Shown piece by piece: positions 25,994 to 35,600 of a DNA stretch of 64,000 nt. The stretch is from Agilicoccus flavus (lineage in GTDB: Bacteria > Actinomycetota > Actinomycetes > Actinomycetales > Dermatophilaceae). The stretch is taken from contig NZ_JACYXE010000001.1 of the NCBI RefSeq assembly GCF_014857905.1, positions 682,001-746,000 on the forward strand, in the 5' to 3' direction. Position 1 is the first letter of the stretch. Each line of letters starts with the position of its first letter. The notes under the pieces are model-generated. The model saw only the letters and a list, made by a program, of their open reading frames with translations, searched no databases and had not been told where the DNA came from. A program made the position numbers and the translations under genes.

Positions 25994-28947
25994 CGGCCCG
26001 GCTCCTTCGGTCGGGTTCCGCTGCTGATGAAGGACGTCGTGCGGCCGACCCGCCCCGGCGACTCACCGCGGACCGTGTCGAGCGGGCCGGAGAGCTCGCC
26101 CTCGACGGCCTCGTCGGCGCGCTCGCGGGTGCCCTCCTCGCCCGCGGTCCGGGTGGCGGCGCTCGTGCCGAGCAGGTTGAACGCGATCATGACGAGACCG
26201 AGCACCGCGAGGTAGACGCCGAGGTCGAAGACGAGTGAGCTCGAGAAGTGCCAGGCGCCGATGTGGCCGTGCAGCGGCTCGAGGAACGACGTCGCGCCCA
26301 CGAGCCCCGCGAGGCCGGTGAGCACCGCGGTGATCACCCCGCCGCCGACGAGGAAGACGGGCAGCCGGGGCGGGCCGATCTGCCGGTCGCGCGAGGTCGA
26401 CAGGTAGGTGAGCCCGACGATCGCCGACCCGACGAGCGCGGCGATGAACCCGCCGCCCGGCTCGTTGTGCCCGCGCAGGAAGAGGATCGCCGACACGAGC
26501 GCGAGGATCGGGTTGACGACCCGCAGCAGGAGCTGCAGCGGCAGCACGTTGGCCCACGCCGCCCGGATCGCGCGCTCGGCGGCGCTGCCGTCGGCGCGGA
26601 GGTCGATCTCGGGGATCTCCTGGTCGCCGGGCGGGTCCAGGTGGTCGTTGCGGACCGTCGAGACGAGCGCCACGATCGCGATGCCCGCCATGCCGAGCAC
26701 CGTCAGCTCGCCGAGGGTGTCGAGGGCGCGGAACTCCACGAGGATGACGTTGACGATGTTCGCGCCACCGCTGATGACGGGCGCGTCCTCGATGTAGTGC
26801 TGCGCGACGCCGGAGGTGCCGCGGCGCCCGGTCAGGGCCCATGTGCCGGCCGCGGCCCCGACCCCCACGAGCGCGGCGAAGCCGAGCGCCCGCGCCCGGG
26901 AACCGCGGGACGAGCGCGGGAAGGTCGTCGGCAGCTTCTGCAGCACGAGCATGATGACGACGATCGTCAGTGCCTCGACGAGCATCTGGGTGAGGGCCAC
27001 GTCGGGGGCGCCGAGGGCGATGATCTGGATGACGACGAGGACCCCGACCGCCGAGAGCGACACGGTGGCGGCGATCCGGTTGTGCGACAACGCGACCACG
27101 CCGGCGCCGACGGTGACGAGCACGAGGACGACGGCGTCGATGGGCGCCGAGAGCCCCGGCTGCGGCGCCGGCAGGTGCCCCCCGGAGGCGAGCACCGCGG
27201 CCCCGCCGGCGAGCAGCGCGGCGAACGAGCCGAGGATGAAGACGAGGTGCCGGGACGGATGGTCGACGGCCACGGGGCGGTCGACGACCCGGCCGGCCGA
27301 CGCCAGCGCGCGTGTGAGCAGGTCGACGACGCGGGCGCCGTCGAAGCCGAACCAGTCGCGCTGCAGCGCGGGGAACACGCGCGCCCGGCGCAGGGCGACG
27401 AGGACGCCCGCGAGGACGACGAGCGCCGTGACCCAGAGCTCGAGGGTGAGACCGTGCCAGAGCGAGAGGTGGGGATGCTCGCCCGCGGCCCCAGCCGGCA
27501 GCCCCGCCTCCACGGCCGCGGCGACGGGCGGCTCGAGCAGGCCGAGCGCGAACGCGAGGGGGACCCCGAGGAGGATCGGCAGCGCGGTGGGCCACCACAA
27601 CGAGGCCTCGACGGGGTGGATCTCACGCTCCTCGCGGCCGTCGACGAACCCCCCGAGCAGGATCTTCGCGCAGTACGAGAAGGTCAGCACCGACCCGAAC
27701 GCGGCCACGGCGAGGGCGAGCGCGCCGGCGGGGGCGTCGCGCATCGCGGTGAGGATCGACTCCTTGCTGACGAACCCGAGCAGCGGCGGCAGGCCGGCCA
27801 TCGACGCGCAGCCGACGAGGGCGACGGCGAACGTCCACGGCATCGCGCGGTAGAGCTGCGGCAGGCGGCGCAGGTCGCGCGTGTGCGCGGCGTGGTCGAC
27901 GACCCCGACCAGCATGAACAGGCCGGACTTGAACAACGCGTGGGCGATCGTGTGGACGACCGCCGCCGTGAGGCCGACCGGCGAGCCGACCCCGATCGCG
28001 GCGACGATGAGCCCGAGCTGGCTCACCGTCGAGTACGCCATGAGCTTCTTGAGGTCGGTCTGGGCGAGGGCGAACCACGCGCCGAGGCAGTTGGTGAGCA
28101 GCCCGACCCCGATGAGCAGCACGTGCCAGACCGCGACGTCGGCGAAGGCGGGGCCGAAGCGCATGAGCAGGAAGATGCCGGCCTTGACCACGGCGGCGGC
28201 GTGCAGATAGGCGCTGACGGGGGTGTCGGCGGCCATCGCCGCGGGCAGCCACACGTGGAACGGGAACTGCGCCGACTTCGTGAACGCCGCGATGATCACG
28301 AGCAGCGCGACGGCCGTCGCGAACGACGGGTCGGCCCCCCACACGTCGCTGCGCAGGGCCTCGCTGAGCACGGTCGTGCCCGTCCGGGCGACGATCGCGC
28401 CCACCGCGACGAGCATCGCGAGACCGCCGACGAACGTGACCAGCAGCGCCTGGAACGAGGGCGCCTCGGCGCCGCGGCCGGACCGCGCGATGAGCAGGAA
28501 CGACGCGATCGACGTCAGCTCCCAGCACACGAAGAGCACGACGAGGTCGTCGGTGAGGACGAGCGCGGTCATCGCCGCCGTGAACGTCGTCATGACGAGG
28601 TAGAAGCTGAGGTTCGCACCGTCCCGCTTGAGGTACCGCGTCGAGTACGCGAAGACGACGGCCCCGATGAGCGTGGCGATGTACGTGAAGAGGACACCGA
28701 TGCCGTCGACGCGGAACGCGAGTTCGACCCCGAGCGCCGGCACCCACTCCATCGACCAGCGCGCGTGCCCGCCCGCGACGGCGTCGGCGGCCGCCGGCGT
28801 GAAGGCGCCCGCCGCGAGGAGGTAGAGCGCCGCGAGGGGCCACCCCGCGTTGCGCCCGGCCACGCGCACGAGCGGCGCCGAGACCACGACGGCGAGCACG
28901 AGCAGCGCCAGGGTGAGCGGGACGGCACCCGCGGGGGTCGTCAGCAC
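25990..28947 (-). CDS. mrpA: Mrp Na+/H+ antiporter, fused subunits A and B
   Basis: The 985-residue protein is the first gene of the operon, starting at GTG 28947. Residues to about 500 form the NuoL-like antiporter domain (VLFVCWELTSIASFLLI with the TM5 Glu, FTKSAQFPFHVWLPAAM, LMAYSTVSQLGLIVAAIG). Residues of about 600-760 are the MrpA C-terminal extension (NIVNVILVEFRALDTLGE). From about 800 on there is a complete MrpB domain (LFLRGHNEPGGGFIAALVG). No separate mrpB exists, so seven subunits are encoded by six genes. The complex exports Na+ using the proton gradient for pH and salt tolerance. Confidence 0.95.
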   Translation of the reverse strand: MLTTPAGAVPLTLALLVLAVVVSAPLVRVAGRNAGWPLAALYLLAAGAFTPAAADAVAGGHARWSMEWVPALGVELAFRVDGIGVLFTYIATLIGAVVFAYSTRYLKRDGANLSFYLVMTTFTAAMTALVLTDDLVVLFVCWELTSIASFLLIARSGRGAEAPSFQALLVTFVGGLAMLVAVGAIVARTGTTVLSEALRSDVWGADPSFATAVALLVIIAAFTKSAQFPFHVWLPAAMAADTPVSAYLHAAAVVKAGIFLLMRFGPAFADVAVWHVLLIGVGLLTNCLGAWFALAQTDLKKLMAYSTVSQLGLIVAAIGVGSPVGLTAAVVHTIAHALFKSGLFMLVGVVDHAAHTRDLRRLPQLYRAMPWTFAVALVGCASMAGLPPLLGFVSKESILTAMRDAPAGALALAVAAFGSVLTFSYCAKILLGGFVDGREEREIHPVEASLWWPTALPILLGVPLAFALGLLEPPVAAAVEAGLPAGAAGEHPHLSLWHGLTLELWVTALVVLAGVLVALRRARVFPALQRDWFGFDGARVVDLLTRALASAGRVVDRPVAVDHPSRHLVFILGSFAALLAGGAAVLASGGHLPAPQPGLSAPIDAVVLVLVTVGAGVVALSHNRIAATVSLSAVGVLVVIQIIALGAPDVALTQMLVEALTIVVIMLVLQKLPTTFPRSSRGSRARALGFAALVGVGAAAGTWALTGRRGTSGVAQHYIEDAPVISGGANIVNVILVEFRALDTLGELTVLGMAGIAIVALVSTVRNDHLDPPGDQEIPEIDLRADGSAAERAIRAAWANVLPLQLLLRVVNPILALVSAILFLRGHNEPGGGFIAALVGSAIVGLTYLSTSRDRQIGPPRLPVFLVGGGVITAVLTGLAGLVGATSFLEPLHGHIGAWHFSSSLVFDLGVYLAVLGLVMIAFNLLGTSAATRTAGEEGTRERADEAVEGELSGPLDTVRGESPGRVGRTTSFISSGTRPKEPGR

Positions 28948-29111
28948 GGGACGACCGGCACGCCGTGCGACAGGCCGGACGCGGGGTCCTGCCCCGGCGC
29001 TACGGCGAGAGCGGGCGTCGTCATGACCGACAACGTATCAACGACGACCGACAGCCCGACCCGCCCGCTCGCCACCGGGATGTGCAACCGCGCCCCCGCG
29101 GCGTCGGCGGC

Positions 29112-29738
29112 CTACAGGTAGTCGGCGGGGTCGAACTCCGCGATCGGGATGATCCGGACCCGCGAGAGGCGGGTGTTGAAGGCGCCCACGTCGTACTCGA
29201 GGTCGAAGGTCTCGAGGCCGCGGTGCGTGAGCTCGGCGAACCCGCCGTTGCGGAACTCGCCGAAGCCGACGACGCCCACGCGCCGCCCGTCGAGCAGCGG
29301 CTCCATCTGGGGCAGGAAGTCGCCGTCGTGGCTGACGAGCATGACGTCGGCCTCGCGCTCGGCCAGCGCGGCCAGGGTGCGCTGGATCGCGATGTCGACG
29401 ACCTTCTCGTCGGGTGCCCCCATGAGCGGGACGGGGCGGTACCCGATGGCGAGGAGGGCCTGGACGAAGCTCATCGGCAGCTCGCCGTTCACGGCGAGGA
29501 AGAACAGCCCCGTGACCGGCTGGTCCCAGCGGGACTCCGCGAACCGGATGAGCCGCTCCCACCGGGGCCGCTCGTCGGGCCGCGGCCGGCGCCCGAGGAT
29601 CGACGAGCCGAGCGTCGCGTCGACGTTCTCGCCGTCGACGAGGACGTACGTGCGGCGGGCGGCCTCCGCGGCGCTCTCGCCGGGGGTCTGCGTCCGCTCG
29701 GTCGGGTCCTCGACGCGGCTGTCGGTGCGTGGCTCCAT
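29112..29738 (-). CDS. NYN-domain (LabA/DUF88-like) protein, putative RNase
   Basis: The protein has 208 residues from ATG 29738. A GTG at 29789 overlapping the nupC stop (GTGA) would add 17 residues and is also possible. The PIN-like NYN fold is shown by YVLVDGENVDATLG (first acidic cluster), APDEKVVDIAIQRT and VMLVSHDGDFLPQM (the second and third acidic sites); the metal-binding Asp residues are intact. Some characterised NYN proteins are metal-dependent RNases. It follows nupC closely on the same strand, so it may belong to that operon. The target RNA is unknown. Confidence 0.88.
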   Translation of the reverse strand: MEPRTDSRVEDPTERTQTPGESAAEAARRTYVLVDGENVDATLGSSILGRRPRPDERPRWERLIRFAESRWDQPVTGLFFLAVNGELPMSFVQALLAIGYRPVPLMGAPDEKVVDIAIQRTLAALAEREADVMLVSHDGDFLPQMEPLLDGRRVGVVGFGEFRNGGFAELTHRGLETFDLEYDVGAFNTRLSRVRIIPIAEFDPADYL

Positions 29739-29785
29739 GTCCGTCACGGTACGGGCCGCGGCCACGACGCGTCTGCTCCCCGGCG

Positions 29786-31003
29786 TCACAGCGCCACCAC
29801 CCCGACGATGGCGGCGTTGAGCAGGTTCGTCATGGTGCCGGCGAGCAGCGCGAACAGGCCGAGCCGGGCGACGTCACCGCGCCGCTCGGGACACAGTCCG
29901 CCGAACGCGCCGATCTGGATCGCGATGGAGGAGAAGTTCGCGAAGCCGGCGAGCGCGAACGTCGAGATCATCAGGGCCTTCGGCGAGAGCGAGTCGACCT
30001 GCTGGCTGAACGCCGTGTAGCCGACGAACTCGTTGAGCACGGTCTTTTGGCCGATGAAGTTGCCGACCGTCGTGGCCTCGGCCCACGGGGTGCCGAGGAC
30101 CCACGCCACGGGGGCGAACACGAGCCCGAACAACCCCTCCAGCGACCAGTTGTCCTGCCCGAACCACCCGCCGATGCCGCCGAGGATCGCCGAGAGGAAG
30201 GCGATGAGCGCGACGAACGCGATGAGCAGGCAGCCGACGATGACGGCGATCTGACCGCCGCTCATCGCTCCGCGGCCGAGGGCGTCGATGAGGTTGCGCG
30301 ACTCGGTGTCGCGGACGTCGCGGACGCTTGCGTCGTTCGTCGGGGTCTCGGTCTCGGGCCACATCGCCTTCGCGATGAGCAGCGAGCCCGGCGCGTTCAT
30401 GACGGCGGCCGCGAGCAGGTACGGCAGCGGCGCGCCGAGGAGCGAGTAGCCGATGAGCGTCGACCCGGCCACGGCCGCGAACCCGCCGGTCATGCACGTG
30501 AACAGCTCGGCCGTCGTCAGCGTGCGGATGTAGGGGGCGATCATCAGGGGGGCCTCGGACTGGCCGAGGAAGATGACCGTCGAGGCCCAGACCCCCTCGA
30601 TCTTGCTCGTGCCCAGCAGTTTCTGCAGGCCGGTGCCGATGATGTCGACGACGAACTGGATGACCCGCAGGTAGTACAGGGCCCCGATGATCGCGCCGAG
30701 GAAGATGATGACCGGCAGCACGTTGAGCGCGAAGACGAAGCCCTTGCCCTCGGCCGGCAGCAGCGACCCGAAGACGAACTCCGTGCCCTTGGACGTGTAG
30801 CCGATGGCCTGGGTGAACCGTTCCGCCACCCACTTGAGGGCGGCGAAGCCGGGCTCCCACTTGATGACGAGGAGGGCGAAGGCGACCTGCAGCGCGAGGC
30901 CCACGCCCAGCGTGCGCCACTTGATGCGCGACCGGTGCTTCGAGAGCCCGATCGCCAGGCCGAGGATGACGGCGATGCCGATCAGTCCCTGGAAACGCTC
31001 CAT
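29786..31003 (-). CDS. nupC: Concentrative nucleoside transporter (CNT/NupC family)
   Basis: The 405-residue inner-membrane symporter imports nucleosides with H+ or Na+. CNT signatures are clear: FLGQSEAPLMIAPY, MTGGFAAVAGSTLIGY, AVMNAPGSLLIAK and KTVLNEFVGYTAF. The gene follows cdd after 12 bases on the same strand, so uptake and cytidine deamination are co-expressed. Thymidine phosphorylase and deoxyribose-phosphate aldolase are encoded 5-7 kb away, completing a pyrimidine nucleoside pathway. Confidence 0.95.
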   Translation of the reverse strand: MERFQGLIGIAVILGLAIGLSKHRSRIKWRTLGVGLALQVAFALLVIKWEPGFAALKWVAERFTQAIGYTSKGTEFVFGSLLPAEGKGFVFALNVLPVIIFLGAIIGALYYLRVIQFVVDIIGTGLQKLLGTSKIEGVWASTVIFLGQSEAPLMIAPYIRTLTTAELFTCMTGGFAAVAGSTLIGYSLLGAPLPYLLAAAVMNAPGSLLIAKAMWPETETPTNDASVRDVRDTESRNLIDALGRGAMSGGQIAVIVGCLLIAFVALIAFLSAILGGIGGWFGQDNWSLEGLFGLVFAPVAWVLGTPWAEATTVGNFIGQKTVLNEFVGYTAFSQQVDSLSPKALMISTFALAGFANFSSIAIQIGAFGGLCPERRGDVARLGLFALLAGTMTNLLNAAIVGVVAL

Positions 31004-31015
31004 CGCGGTCTCCTC

Positions 31016-31465
31016 CTAGTTCGTCAGGTCGGCGGGGCCGAACCCGTGGGGCAGGATCTGCTCGAACGGGTAGGACCGCGGGGCGCCGACCTCCTCGACG
31101 ACGACGCGCTCGCAGCCGAACTCGTGGAGCACCTGCCGGCACGCCCCGCAGGGGAAGCACGGCGACGCCTCGAGGCCGATCACCGCCGCCGCGACGATAC
31201 GCCGGTCCGCGTCGTCGTCGGCCTCCGCCACCATGCGCGTCGCACCGGTGCGTTCCGCGCAGATCGTCAGGCCGTACGAGGCGTTCTCGACGTTGCACCC
31301 CTGGACGACCCGCCCCGAGGCGAGGAGCAGGGCCGCCCCCACGGGGAACGAGCTGTACGGCACGTACGCGTGAGCGGCGGCCTCCCGCGCGAGGTCGAGG
31401 AGCTCCTCGTCGGTCGGGGGCGTCGCGCGGTTCGGCGCGGGGTTCGACGCGGTGGGGGTGTCCAT
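31016..31465 (-). CDS. cdd: Cytidine deaminase
   Basis: The 149-residue zinc enzyme converts (deoxy)cytidine to (deoxy)uridine. The core begins YVPYSSFPVGAALL. It has NVENASYGLTICAER, with a Cys ligand and the catalytic Glu, and PCGACRQVLHEF, with two Cys ligands, as in homotetrameric Cdd. I use the ATG at 31465; the first 18 residues are a non-conserved lead. A longer reading to 31540 is poorly supported. It is the first gene of the cdd-nupC unit and lies divergently from the Uma2 gene. Confidence 0.95.
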   Translation of the reverse strand: MDTPTASNPAPNRATPPTDEELLDLAREAAAHAYVPYSSFPVGAALLLASGRVVQGCNVENASYGLTICAERTGATRMVAEADDDADRRIVAAAVIGLEASPCFPCGACRQVLHEFGCERVVVEEVGAPRSYPFEQILPHGFGPADLTN

Positions 31466-31633
31466 GGCCCGCGAGCCTGCCAGGGCCCTGCGAGGCGGGC
31501 AACAGGGTGGGTCTTGTCCACGGCGGGTCGCGGCTCGCACGGACGGTCGTCGCGGGTGTCGATGCGGTGGACGGGCGGCTTCTCCCCCAGGTGAGGCCGA
31601 CGACTCTGGCCCTCATGAGCCGAAGGGGGCACG

Positions 31634-32188
31634 ATGACGATCATGACGACACTTACGCAGGGGTGGACGCGGGAGGCCCGCGACGCCCTCCCGGACGACG
31701 GGTTCCGGCGTGAGCTGCTCGACGGGGTTCTGCTGGTGAGTGCCGCGCCGTCGCCGGCGCATCAGTCGGTCCTCGCCGAGCTCTACGCCGTCCTCCGCCT
31801 GGCGTGCGGGCGTCACGCCGGCGACGACCTCGCCGTGCTCTTCGCCCCGCTCGACGTCACCCTCGCGCCGGACACCGTGCTCCAGCCGGATCTGCTCGTC
31901 GCGCGGCGTGCGGCGTTCGACGACCGTGGCCTGCCCGGGCCGCCGCTGCTCGCGGTCGAGGTCCTCTCCCCGGGCAGCCGGGGGATCGACGCCCTCCTGA
32001 AGTTCGAGCGCTATCAGCGCGCGAAGGTGCCCTCGTACTGGATCGTCGACCCCGCCGGTCCGTCGATCGACGTCTTCGAGCTGAGCGAGGGCACCTACCG
32101 AAGAACGGCGACGGTGGACGGCGACGATTCGTCCACGGTCGACGCCCCTGTCGCGGTCACGCTCACTCCGGCGGCGTGGCGCCGCTGA
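31634..32188 (+). CDS. Uma2-family (DUF820) putative restriction-fold protein
   Basis: The 184-residue protein starts at ATG 31634 after AAGGGGGCACG. It has the Uma2/DUF820 pattern: RRELLDGVLLVSAAPSPAHQ, then LQPDLLVARR with the catalytic-type Asp, LLAVEVLSPGS (the Glu-x-x-Ser strand) and KFERYQRAKVPSYWIVDP. The fold is PD-(D/E)XK nuclease-like. The family is expanded in cyanobacteria and actinobacteria, and its cellular role is unknown. It stands alone, and the divergent gap to cdd is 168 bases. No defence-system neighbours are visible. Confidence 0.9.
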   Translation: MTIMTTLTQGWTREARDALPDDGFRRELLDGVLLVSAAPSPAHQSVLAELYAVLRLACGRHAGDDLAVLFAPLDVTLAPDTVLQPDLLVARRAAFDDRGLPGPPLLAVEVLSPGSRGIDALLKFERYQRAKVPSYWIVDPAGPSIDVFELSEGTYRRTATVDGDDSSTVDAPVAVTLTPAAWRR

Positions 32189-32301
32189 TCACCGTGGCGA
32201 GGGCGGACATGACAAACGTCATCCCGCGGGGGTGCGGGCCTCACCCGGACCGGTGACTCCAGGCACGGGCCGGGGCTCAGAACCGGGCCCAGGGTGGAGA
32301 C

Positions 32302-33339
32302 ATGGACATCCACCTGCAGCCCGCGAACCGGCGGGACCACGCCTCCGCCGCCACCATCGCCCCCGTGGCGCACGACGAGCACACGACCACGGTCCCCGGT
32401 GACGCGCTCGTGGCCGCCACGGGACTGCGCCGCACGTACGGCAAGGGCGCGACGCGCTTCGAGGCGGTGCGCGGGGTCGACCTCGCCGCGCGCCGCGGCG
32501 AGCTGTTCGGCCTGCTCGGCACGAACGGCGCCGGGAAGACGTCGACCCTCGAGGTGCTCGAGGGCCTCGCGCGGCCGAGCGGCGGCCGGGTCCGCGTGTG
32601 CAGCGAGGACCCGTACACCCGGCGGCGCACGGTGCGTCCCCGCATCGGGATCATGCTGCAGGAGGCGGGGTTCCCCTCCGACATGACGGTCACCGAGGCC
32701 GGGCGCATGTGGGCGGGCACGATGGCCGCGCCGCGCCCGGTCGCCGAGGCCCTGGGCCTGGTCGATCTCGGCCACCGCGCCGGCGTCGCCGTGCAGAACC
32801 TCTCGGGCGGGGAGCGCCGCCGCCTCGACCTCGCCCTCGCGATCATGGGCCGCCCGGAGGTGCTCTTCCTCGACGAGCCGACGACCGGGCTCGACCCCGA
32901 GAGCCGCGCCGGCGTGTGGGATCTGCTGCGCCACCTCCTCGACCAGGGCACGTGCATCGTCCTGACGACCCACTACCTCGAGGAGGCCGAACGCCTCGCC
33001 GACCACCTCGCGATCATGCACGAGGGCCGCATCGTGCGGCACGGGACGCTCGCCGAGGTCGTCGCCGGGCAGCCGTCCCGCGTCGAGTTCGTTCCGCCCG
33101 CGGGCCTCGGCCCGGTGCCGGCCTTCGCCGGGGTCGACGTGGGCCGCGACGGCGATCGCGTCGTGCTGCGCACACCGGACCTGCAGGCCACGCTCGGCGA
33201 GGTGCTCGCGTGGGCCGGGCCCACGACCCTGCCGGGCCTGCGCGCGAGCACCGCCTCCCTCGAGCAGGTGTTCCTCGACGTCGCCGGGCGCAGCGACTCG
33301 GTCGACTCCGACTCCGCCAACGCCTCCGCGGCGGCCTGA
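32302..33339 (+). CDS. ABC transporter ATPase linked to a two-component system
   Basis: The 345-residue ATPase starts at ATG 32302 (GGTGGAGAC before it). It has a 35-residue disordered lead, Walker A GTNGAGKTST, signature LSGGERRRLD, Walker B VLFLDEPTTGLDP, and LTTHYLEEAERLADH. The C-terminal third is a DrrA-like extension ending in a Ser/Asp-rich tail. It is the first gene of a probable four-gene operon with the permease, histidine kinase and response regulator. That arrangement is common for exporters involved in antibiotic or membrane-stress resistance. The substrate is unknown. Confidence 0.92.
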   Translation: MDIHLQPANRRDHASAATIAPVAHDEHTTTVPGDALVAATGLRRTYGKGATRFEAVRGVDLAARRGELFGLLGTNGAGKTSTLEVLEGLARPSGGRVRVCSEDPYTRRRTVRPRIGIMLQEAGFPSDMTVTEAGRMWAGTMAAPRPVAEALGLVDLGHRAGVAVQNLSGGERRRLDLALAIMGRPEVLFLDEPTTGLDPESRAGVWDLLRHLLDQGTCIVLTTHYLEEAERLADHLAIMHEGRIVRHGTLAEVVAGQPSRVEFVPPAGLGPVPAFAGVDVGRDGDRVVLRTPDLQATLGEVLAWAGPTTLPGLRASTASLEQVFLDVAGRSDSVDSDSANASAAA

Positions 33340-33414
33340 GCCTCCCCCGGGCCGACCCCGCCTCGACGCGGCCCCGCCTCGGGCCCTCGCCTCACCCCAC
33401 CGAAGGAGACCACC

Positions 33415-34254
33415 GTGACCACCCTCGACCGGACCGACCCCACCCCGACCCCGACCACCCCCGATCCCGCGCCCACCCCCGCCCCGGCGCTGCGCCAGAT
33501 CGGCGCGTTGGCCCGCGCCGAGTGGACGCTGCTGCTGCGCAACAAGGTCGCGGCGATCAACTGTTTTGCGCTGCCGCTCGTGTGCGCCGTGTTCTTCCTC
33601 GGCGTCGCGCCCGATGCGCTCGGTCTCGGGGTCCTCGTGCCGACGATCGTCCTCGGCACCGCCCTGCTGTTCGTCGTTTACTACACGCTCGTCACGGCCC
33701 TCGTGGCCCGCCGGGAGTCGTTGCTGCTCAAGCGGCTTCGCGCCGGAGAGGCCTCCGACGGGGTCATCCTCGCCGGGCTGAGCGCCCCGTTCGTCGCCGT
33801 CACCCTCGGCCAGGCGGTGCTCGCGGCCGCCGCGGCGACCGTCCTGTTCGACCTGCCCCTGCACCCGCGGATGCTCCTGTTCCTCCTCGGCGCCCTTGCC
33901 GCGTGCGTCACCTGGGTCATGCTCGCCATCGCCTCCACCCCGATGACGAAGTCGGTCGAGCACGCGCAGATCACGACGCTGCCGGTGATCATGGTGCCGC
34001 TCCTCCTCTCGGGCCTGTCGATCCCGCTGGCCGTCATGCCCGAGCCGCTGCGCACGGTCGCGCAGCTCACCCCGCTCACCCCGGTCACCGAACTGTCGAC
34101 CCTCGCGTTCGCGGGCACCGACCTCGACGGACGGGCCCTCGGCGGGGCTCAGGTCCTGCTCGCCGCGATCCGGCCGCTGCTCGTCCTCGTGGCCTGGGCG
34201 CTGGTCGGCACGTGGGTCGCGAAGCGGACGATGCGCTGGGAGGCCCGGTCCTGA
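33415..34254 (+). CDS. ABC-2 type permease
   Basis: The 279-residue permease starts at GTG 33415, with AAGGAG at good spacing. A Thr/Pro/Asp-rich lead of about 25 residues precedes six hydrophobic segments. ABC-2 features include LARAEWTLLLRNKVAAINCF at the first helix, ARRESLLLKRLRAGEASDG in the coupling region and LLLSGLSIPLAVMPE before the final helices. It pairs with the ATPase at 32302-33339, 75 bases upstream. Confidence 0.91.
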   Translation: MTTLDRTDPTPTPTTPDPAPTPAPALRQIGALARAEWTLLLRNKVAAINCFALPLVCAVFFLGVAPDALGLGVLVPTIVLGTALLFVVYYTLVTALVARRESLLLKRLRAGEASDGVILAGLSAPFVAVTLGQAVLAAAAATVLFDLPLHPRMLLFLLGALAACVTWVMLAIASTPMTKSVEHAQITTLPVIMVPLLLSGLSIPLAVMPEPLRTVAQLTPLTPVTELSTLAFAGTDLDGRALGGAQVLLAAIRPLLVLVAWALVGTWVAKRTMRWEARS

Positions 34255-34307
34255 GCTGGGAGACTGGACGGGACGGCAGGACCGAGCGGACGGGAGGAGG
34301 GAGCGCG

Positions 34308-35600
34308 ATGGGCCACCGGGCCGACGGCACCGACCTGCGACGCTTCGAGACCTACACGCGGGCGTCCTTCCTCTTCGTCTTCCTCGCCACGCACGGCGCC
34401 GCCGCCCTCACGCTGGCGCCCACCTGGCGGACCGACGCCCTCCACGTGGCGGCCCTCCTCGGCCTGGGGGCGCATCTCGTGGCCTCGATCGTCCACAGCA
34501 CGCGGGCCCTGGCGGAGGCGCCCCGGTCGCGCAGGACCGAGACCGCGTACGGGGTGTTCACGCTCGTCGTCACCGGTCTGCTCGCCGCGGTGGCCGACCC
34601 GGAGGCGTGGCGGGAGACGGGGGCCGGCGCGTACTCGCCGATCGCGCTCGTGCTCGGCGCCGGGCTCGCGACCCTCGGGCTGACGCTGCGCTGGCGGCAC
34701 CTGGTGACCGCCGGCGCCGTCGCCGTCGCGGTGCTGGCGGCCGCGTTCCTCGCCCGCGGGGTCGGCGTCGCCGCGGTTCTCGGCCTCGTCGTCCTCGCGG
34801 TCCTGATCCTCGTGCTCCTCGCCCCGCTGGGCCCGCTGACGTGGTGGATGCTCGACGTCGTGCGCACCCTCGCCCGCTCCCGCACGACCCACGCCCGGCT
34901 CGCCGTCGCCGAGGAACGCCTTCGCTTCTCGCGCGACCTGCACGACGTGTACGGCCGGACGCTATCGGCGATCGCGCTGAAGAGCGAGCTGGCCGCCGAG
35001 CTCGCCCGCCGCGGCGACGAGCGGGCCGTCGGGGAGATGACGGCCGTGCGGGACCTCGCGCAGTCCTCCCTCGTCGACGCCCGCCGGCTCGTCGCCGGCT
35101 ACCGCGACATCGACCCGGCCACGGAGCTCGCCGGGTCCCGCTCCGTGCTGCGGTCGGCGGGGGCGCGGCTGACCGAGACCGGCGTCGACGACGCACTGGC
35201 CCGGCTCGACGACCGGGGGCGGACGGCCGCCGCCTGGGTCCTGCGGGAGGCGTCGACGAACGTCCTGCGCCACAGCGCCGCGAGCAGCGTGCACGTCTCG
35301 GCCCGCATCGTGGGCGACCGGGTCGAGCTCAGCATCGTCAACGACGGGGCCGATCCACGCGGCGCGGACCGGCCCGGCTCGGGGACGGGTCTGCTCGGCC
35401 TGTCCGAGCGGCTGCGGGAGGTCGGCGGGGCCCTGAGCACCTCCTCCGGCGAGGGTCGCTTCACCCTCGTCGCCACCCTGCCGCTGTGCTCCCGGGTTGT
35501 GCCGGGGCCCGACGCGGACGCGCCCTCGGATCGTCAGGACGCCGCGGAAGGCGCGGCCGCCGCCCACGCCGACGCCCACGACCAAGGGACCCTGCCGTGA
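34308..35600 (+). CDS. DesK-like sensor histidine kinase (HisKA_3)
   Basis: The 430-residue kinase starts at ATG 34308 after GGAGGAGGG. Six predicted membrane helices fill about residues 15-195. The dimerisation/phosphoacceptor helix has RDLHDVYG with His212, and the HATPase_c domain shows LREASTNVLRHS (N box) and GTGLLGLSERL (G box). The C-terminal 30 residues are an Asp/Ala-rich tail. The stop overlaps the response regulator GTG by four bases. With no extracellular domain it likely senses membrane state or the exporter itself. Confidence 0.93.
   Translation: MGHRADGTDLRRFETYTRASFLFVFLATHGAAALTLAPTWRTDALHVAALLGLGAHLVASIVHSTRALAEAPRSRRTETAYGVFTLVVTGLLAAVADPEAWRETGAGAYSPIALVLGAGLATLGLTLRWRHLVTAGAVAVAVLAAAFLARGVGVAAVLGLVVLAVLILVLLAPLGPLTWWMLDVVRTLARSRTTHARLAVAEERLRFSRDLHDVYGRTLSAIALKSELAAELARRGDERAVGEMTAVRDLAQSSLVDARRLVAGYRDIDPATELAGSRSVLRSAGARLTETGVDDALARLDDRGRTAAAWVLREASTNVLRHSAASSVHVSARIVGDRVELSIVNDGADPRGADRPGSGTGLLGLSERLREVGGALSTSSGEGRFTLVATLPLCSRVVPGPDADAPSDRQDAAEGAAAAHADAHDQGTLP

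Noticed and set aside
31634-32188. Defence island around the Uma2 and NYN-domain genes
   Set aside because: They are separated by nucleoside metabolism genes, and no restriction, Abi or other defence component is adjacent.
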